This document shows, in pieces, positions 4,710 through 5,128 of a stretch of DNA of 5,128 nt. How positions within the stretch are numbered: the stretch's first letter is position 1; every line of letters begins with the position of its first letter. The translations under genes were made by a program, and so were the position numbers. The DNA is from JAADDK01 sp964425415 (lineage in GTDB: Archaea; Thermoplasmatota; Thermoplasmata; Thermoplasmatales; Aciduliprofundaceae), in NCBI GenBank assembly GCA_964425415.1, contig CAYRMJ010000083.1, positions 1-5,128 on the forward strand, in the 5' to 3' direction. The notes under the pieces were generated by a model that ran no database searches, was not told the DNA's origin, and saw only the letters and a program-made list of their open reading frames with translations.

Positions 4710-5128
4710 ATTTAGAAGAGTATAATTTGAAAACCCTGCTGCTCGCTGCAATAAAGAGCGAGATTGACAGTGGGGAGCTTTATCGCACCCTTGCGAGTAG
4801 GGTCAAGAACGCACTTTTGAAAGACCGCCTGAACTTTCTGGCGGGAGAGGAGGACAAGCATCGTGCTTATCTGGAAGCTTTTTACAGGCAGAAGTTTCCC
4901 GATGAGGAAATAGAAGTGCCCGATAAGACTCCAGTGCCTCTACCAGAGGTGGATCCCTCGGAGGAAAGATTGCTCAGCGAGATAATTGAAGATGCGATGA
5001 ATGCGGAGCTTGCAGCGAAGGATTTCTACGAGAGTCTTAAAAACAAAGTTGAAGATGATGAGAGCAGAAAAATGCTGCAGATTCTTGCGAACATGGAGCA
5101 GGGTCATTACGACATCCTTGCCAAAGAA
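4706..5128 (+). CDS. Second rubrerythrin-like diiron protein (3' end outside window)
   Basis: The frame is open to the edge, giving 141 residues without a stop. It is a four-helix ferritin-like diiron protein, probably a rubredoxin-dependent peroxidase. All main ligands are in place: Glu19 in helix A (AAIKSEIDSGELY), Glu49 and His52 in helix B (AGEEDKHRAYL), Glu101 in helix C (AMNAELAAKDFY), and Glu131 and His134 in helix D (NMEQGHYDIL). A proline-rich linker (about 72-84: PDKTPVPLPEVDP) joins helices B and C. It is a paralogue of the gene at 2457, with the same helix layout and a roughly 30% identical ungapped stretch across helices A and B, but unlike that protein it keeps His in EExxH. Since its C terminus is missing, I cannot say whether a rubredoxin domain follows. 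The paralogue lacks one, and its length suggests only 10-20 residues remain if this one does too. Confidence 0.9.
   Translation, partial: MNLEEYNLKTLLLAAIKSEIDSGELYRTLASRVKNALLKDRLNFLAGEEDKHRAYLEAFYRQKFPDEEIEVPDKTPVPLPEVDPSEERLLSEIIEDAMNAELAAKDFYESLKNKVEDDESRKMLQILANMEQGHYDILAKE

Larger units (their letters stand above)
1943..5128 (+). other. Probable single operon for oxygen and peroxide reduction (continues past the window)
   Basis: Six same-strand genes follow one TATA box with junctions of 4 bases (2452/2457), an ATGA overlap (2912-2915), 2 bases (3073/3076), an ATGA overlap (4257-4260) and an ATGA overlap (4706-4709). No internal promoter has room to exist outside coding sequence. The first gene is predicted leaderless and each later gene has a GG-rich Shine-Dalgarno site 4-7 bases before its start, a common archaeal arrangement. 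The gene set (flavin reductase, two diiron rubrerythrin-like proteins, rubredoxin, flavodiiron protein, peroxiredoxin) matches the oxidative-stress clusters known from acetogens, sulfate reducers and anaerobic archaea. The end of the operon is not visible. Confidence 0.85.

Overview
The window looks archaeal, from an anaerobic or microaerophilic, probably thermophilic euryarchaeote. The evidence is: TATA boxes (TTTATATA, TTTATTAA, TTTTAAAT), each centred 27.5 bases before a start codon, which is the geometry of leaderless archaeal transcripts; Shine-Dalgarno sites of the GGAGGTG type only before genes inside the operon; an archaeal-style Lrp/AsnC regulator; and a set of iron and flavin proteins typical of oxygen-sensitive cells. 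The protein style reminds me of the Aciduliprofundum/Thermoplasmatota group, but I cannot prove that placement from the sequence alone.

Layout. Bases 1-678 are the 3' end of a larger gene, probably for a secreted or surface protein, ending in an amidotransferase-like fold without an obvious catalytic cysteine. Bases 710-1417 encode a membrane-anchored protein of unknown function with a beta-rich exterior. Facing it, with one base between the two stop codons, is an Lrp/AsnC regulator on the minus strand (1841-1419). A 101-base divergent promoter region (1842-1942) separates the regulator from a dense plus-strand operon that runs off the right edge.

The operon reads: flavin reductase (1943-2452), rubrerythrin-like diiron protein (2457-2915), rubredoxin (2912-3073), F390-independent A-type flavodiiron protein FprA (3076-4260), Bcp-type peroxiredoxin (4257-4709) and a second rubrerythrin-like protein (4706 to the edge). 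Three of the junctions are 4-base ATGA overlaps and the other two have gaps of only 2 and 4 bases, so translation is probably coupled. The expected logic, from the families, is a cytoplasmic chain for removing oxygen and peroxide: NAD(P)H to flavin reductase to rubredoxin, then to FprA (O2 to water) and to the rubrerythrins (H2O2 to water), with the peroxiredoxin as a thiol-based peroxidase alongside.

The most interesting points are: the flavin reductase and rubredoxin appear to be the separated halves of the fused 'high molecular weight rubredoxin' (Hrb) of acetogens; the first rubrerythrin-like protein has Gln where the EExxH iron-ligand His is expected while its paralogue keeps it; the peroxiredoxin lacks the usual resolving cysteine; and both divergent promoters carry an AATTAC box at an identical position between TATA and ATG, a candidate operator for the regulator. 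No RNA genes, CRISPR arrays, insertion sequences or gene-free stretches over 300 bases were seen.
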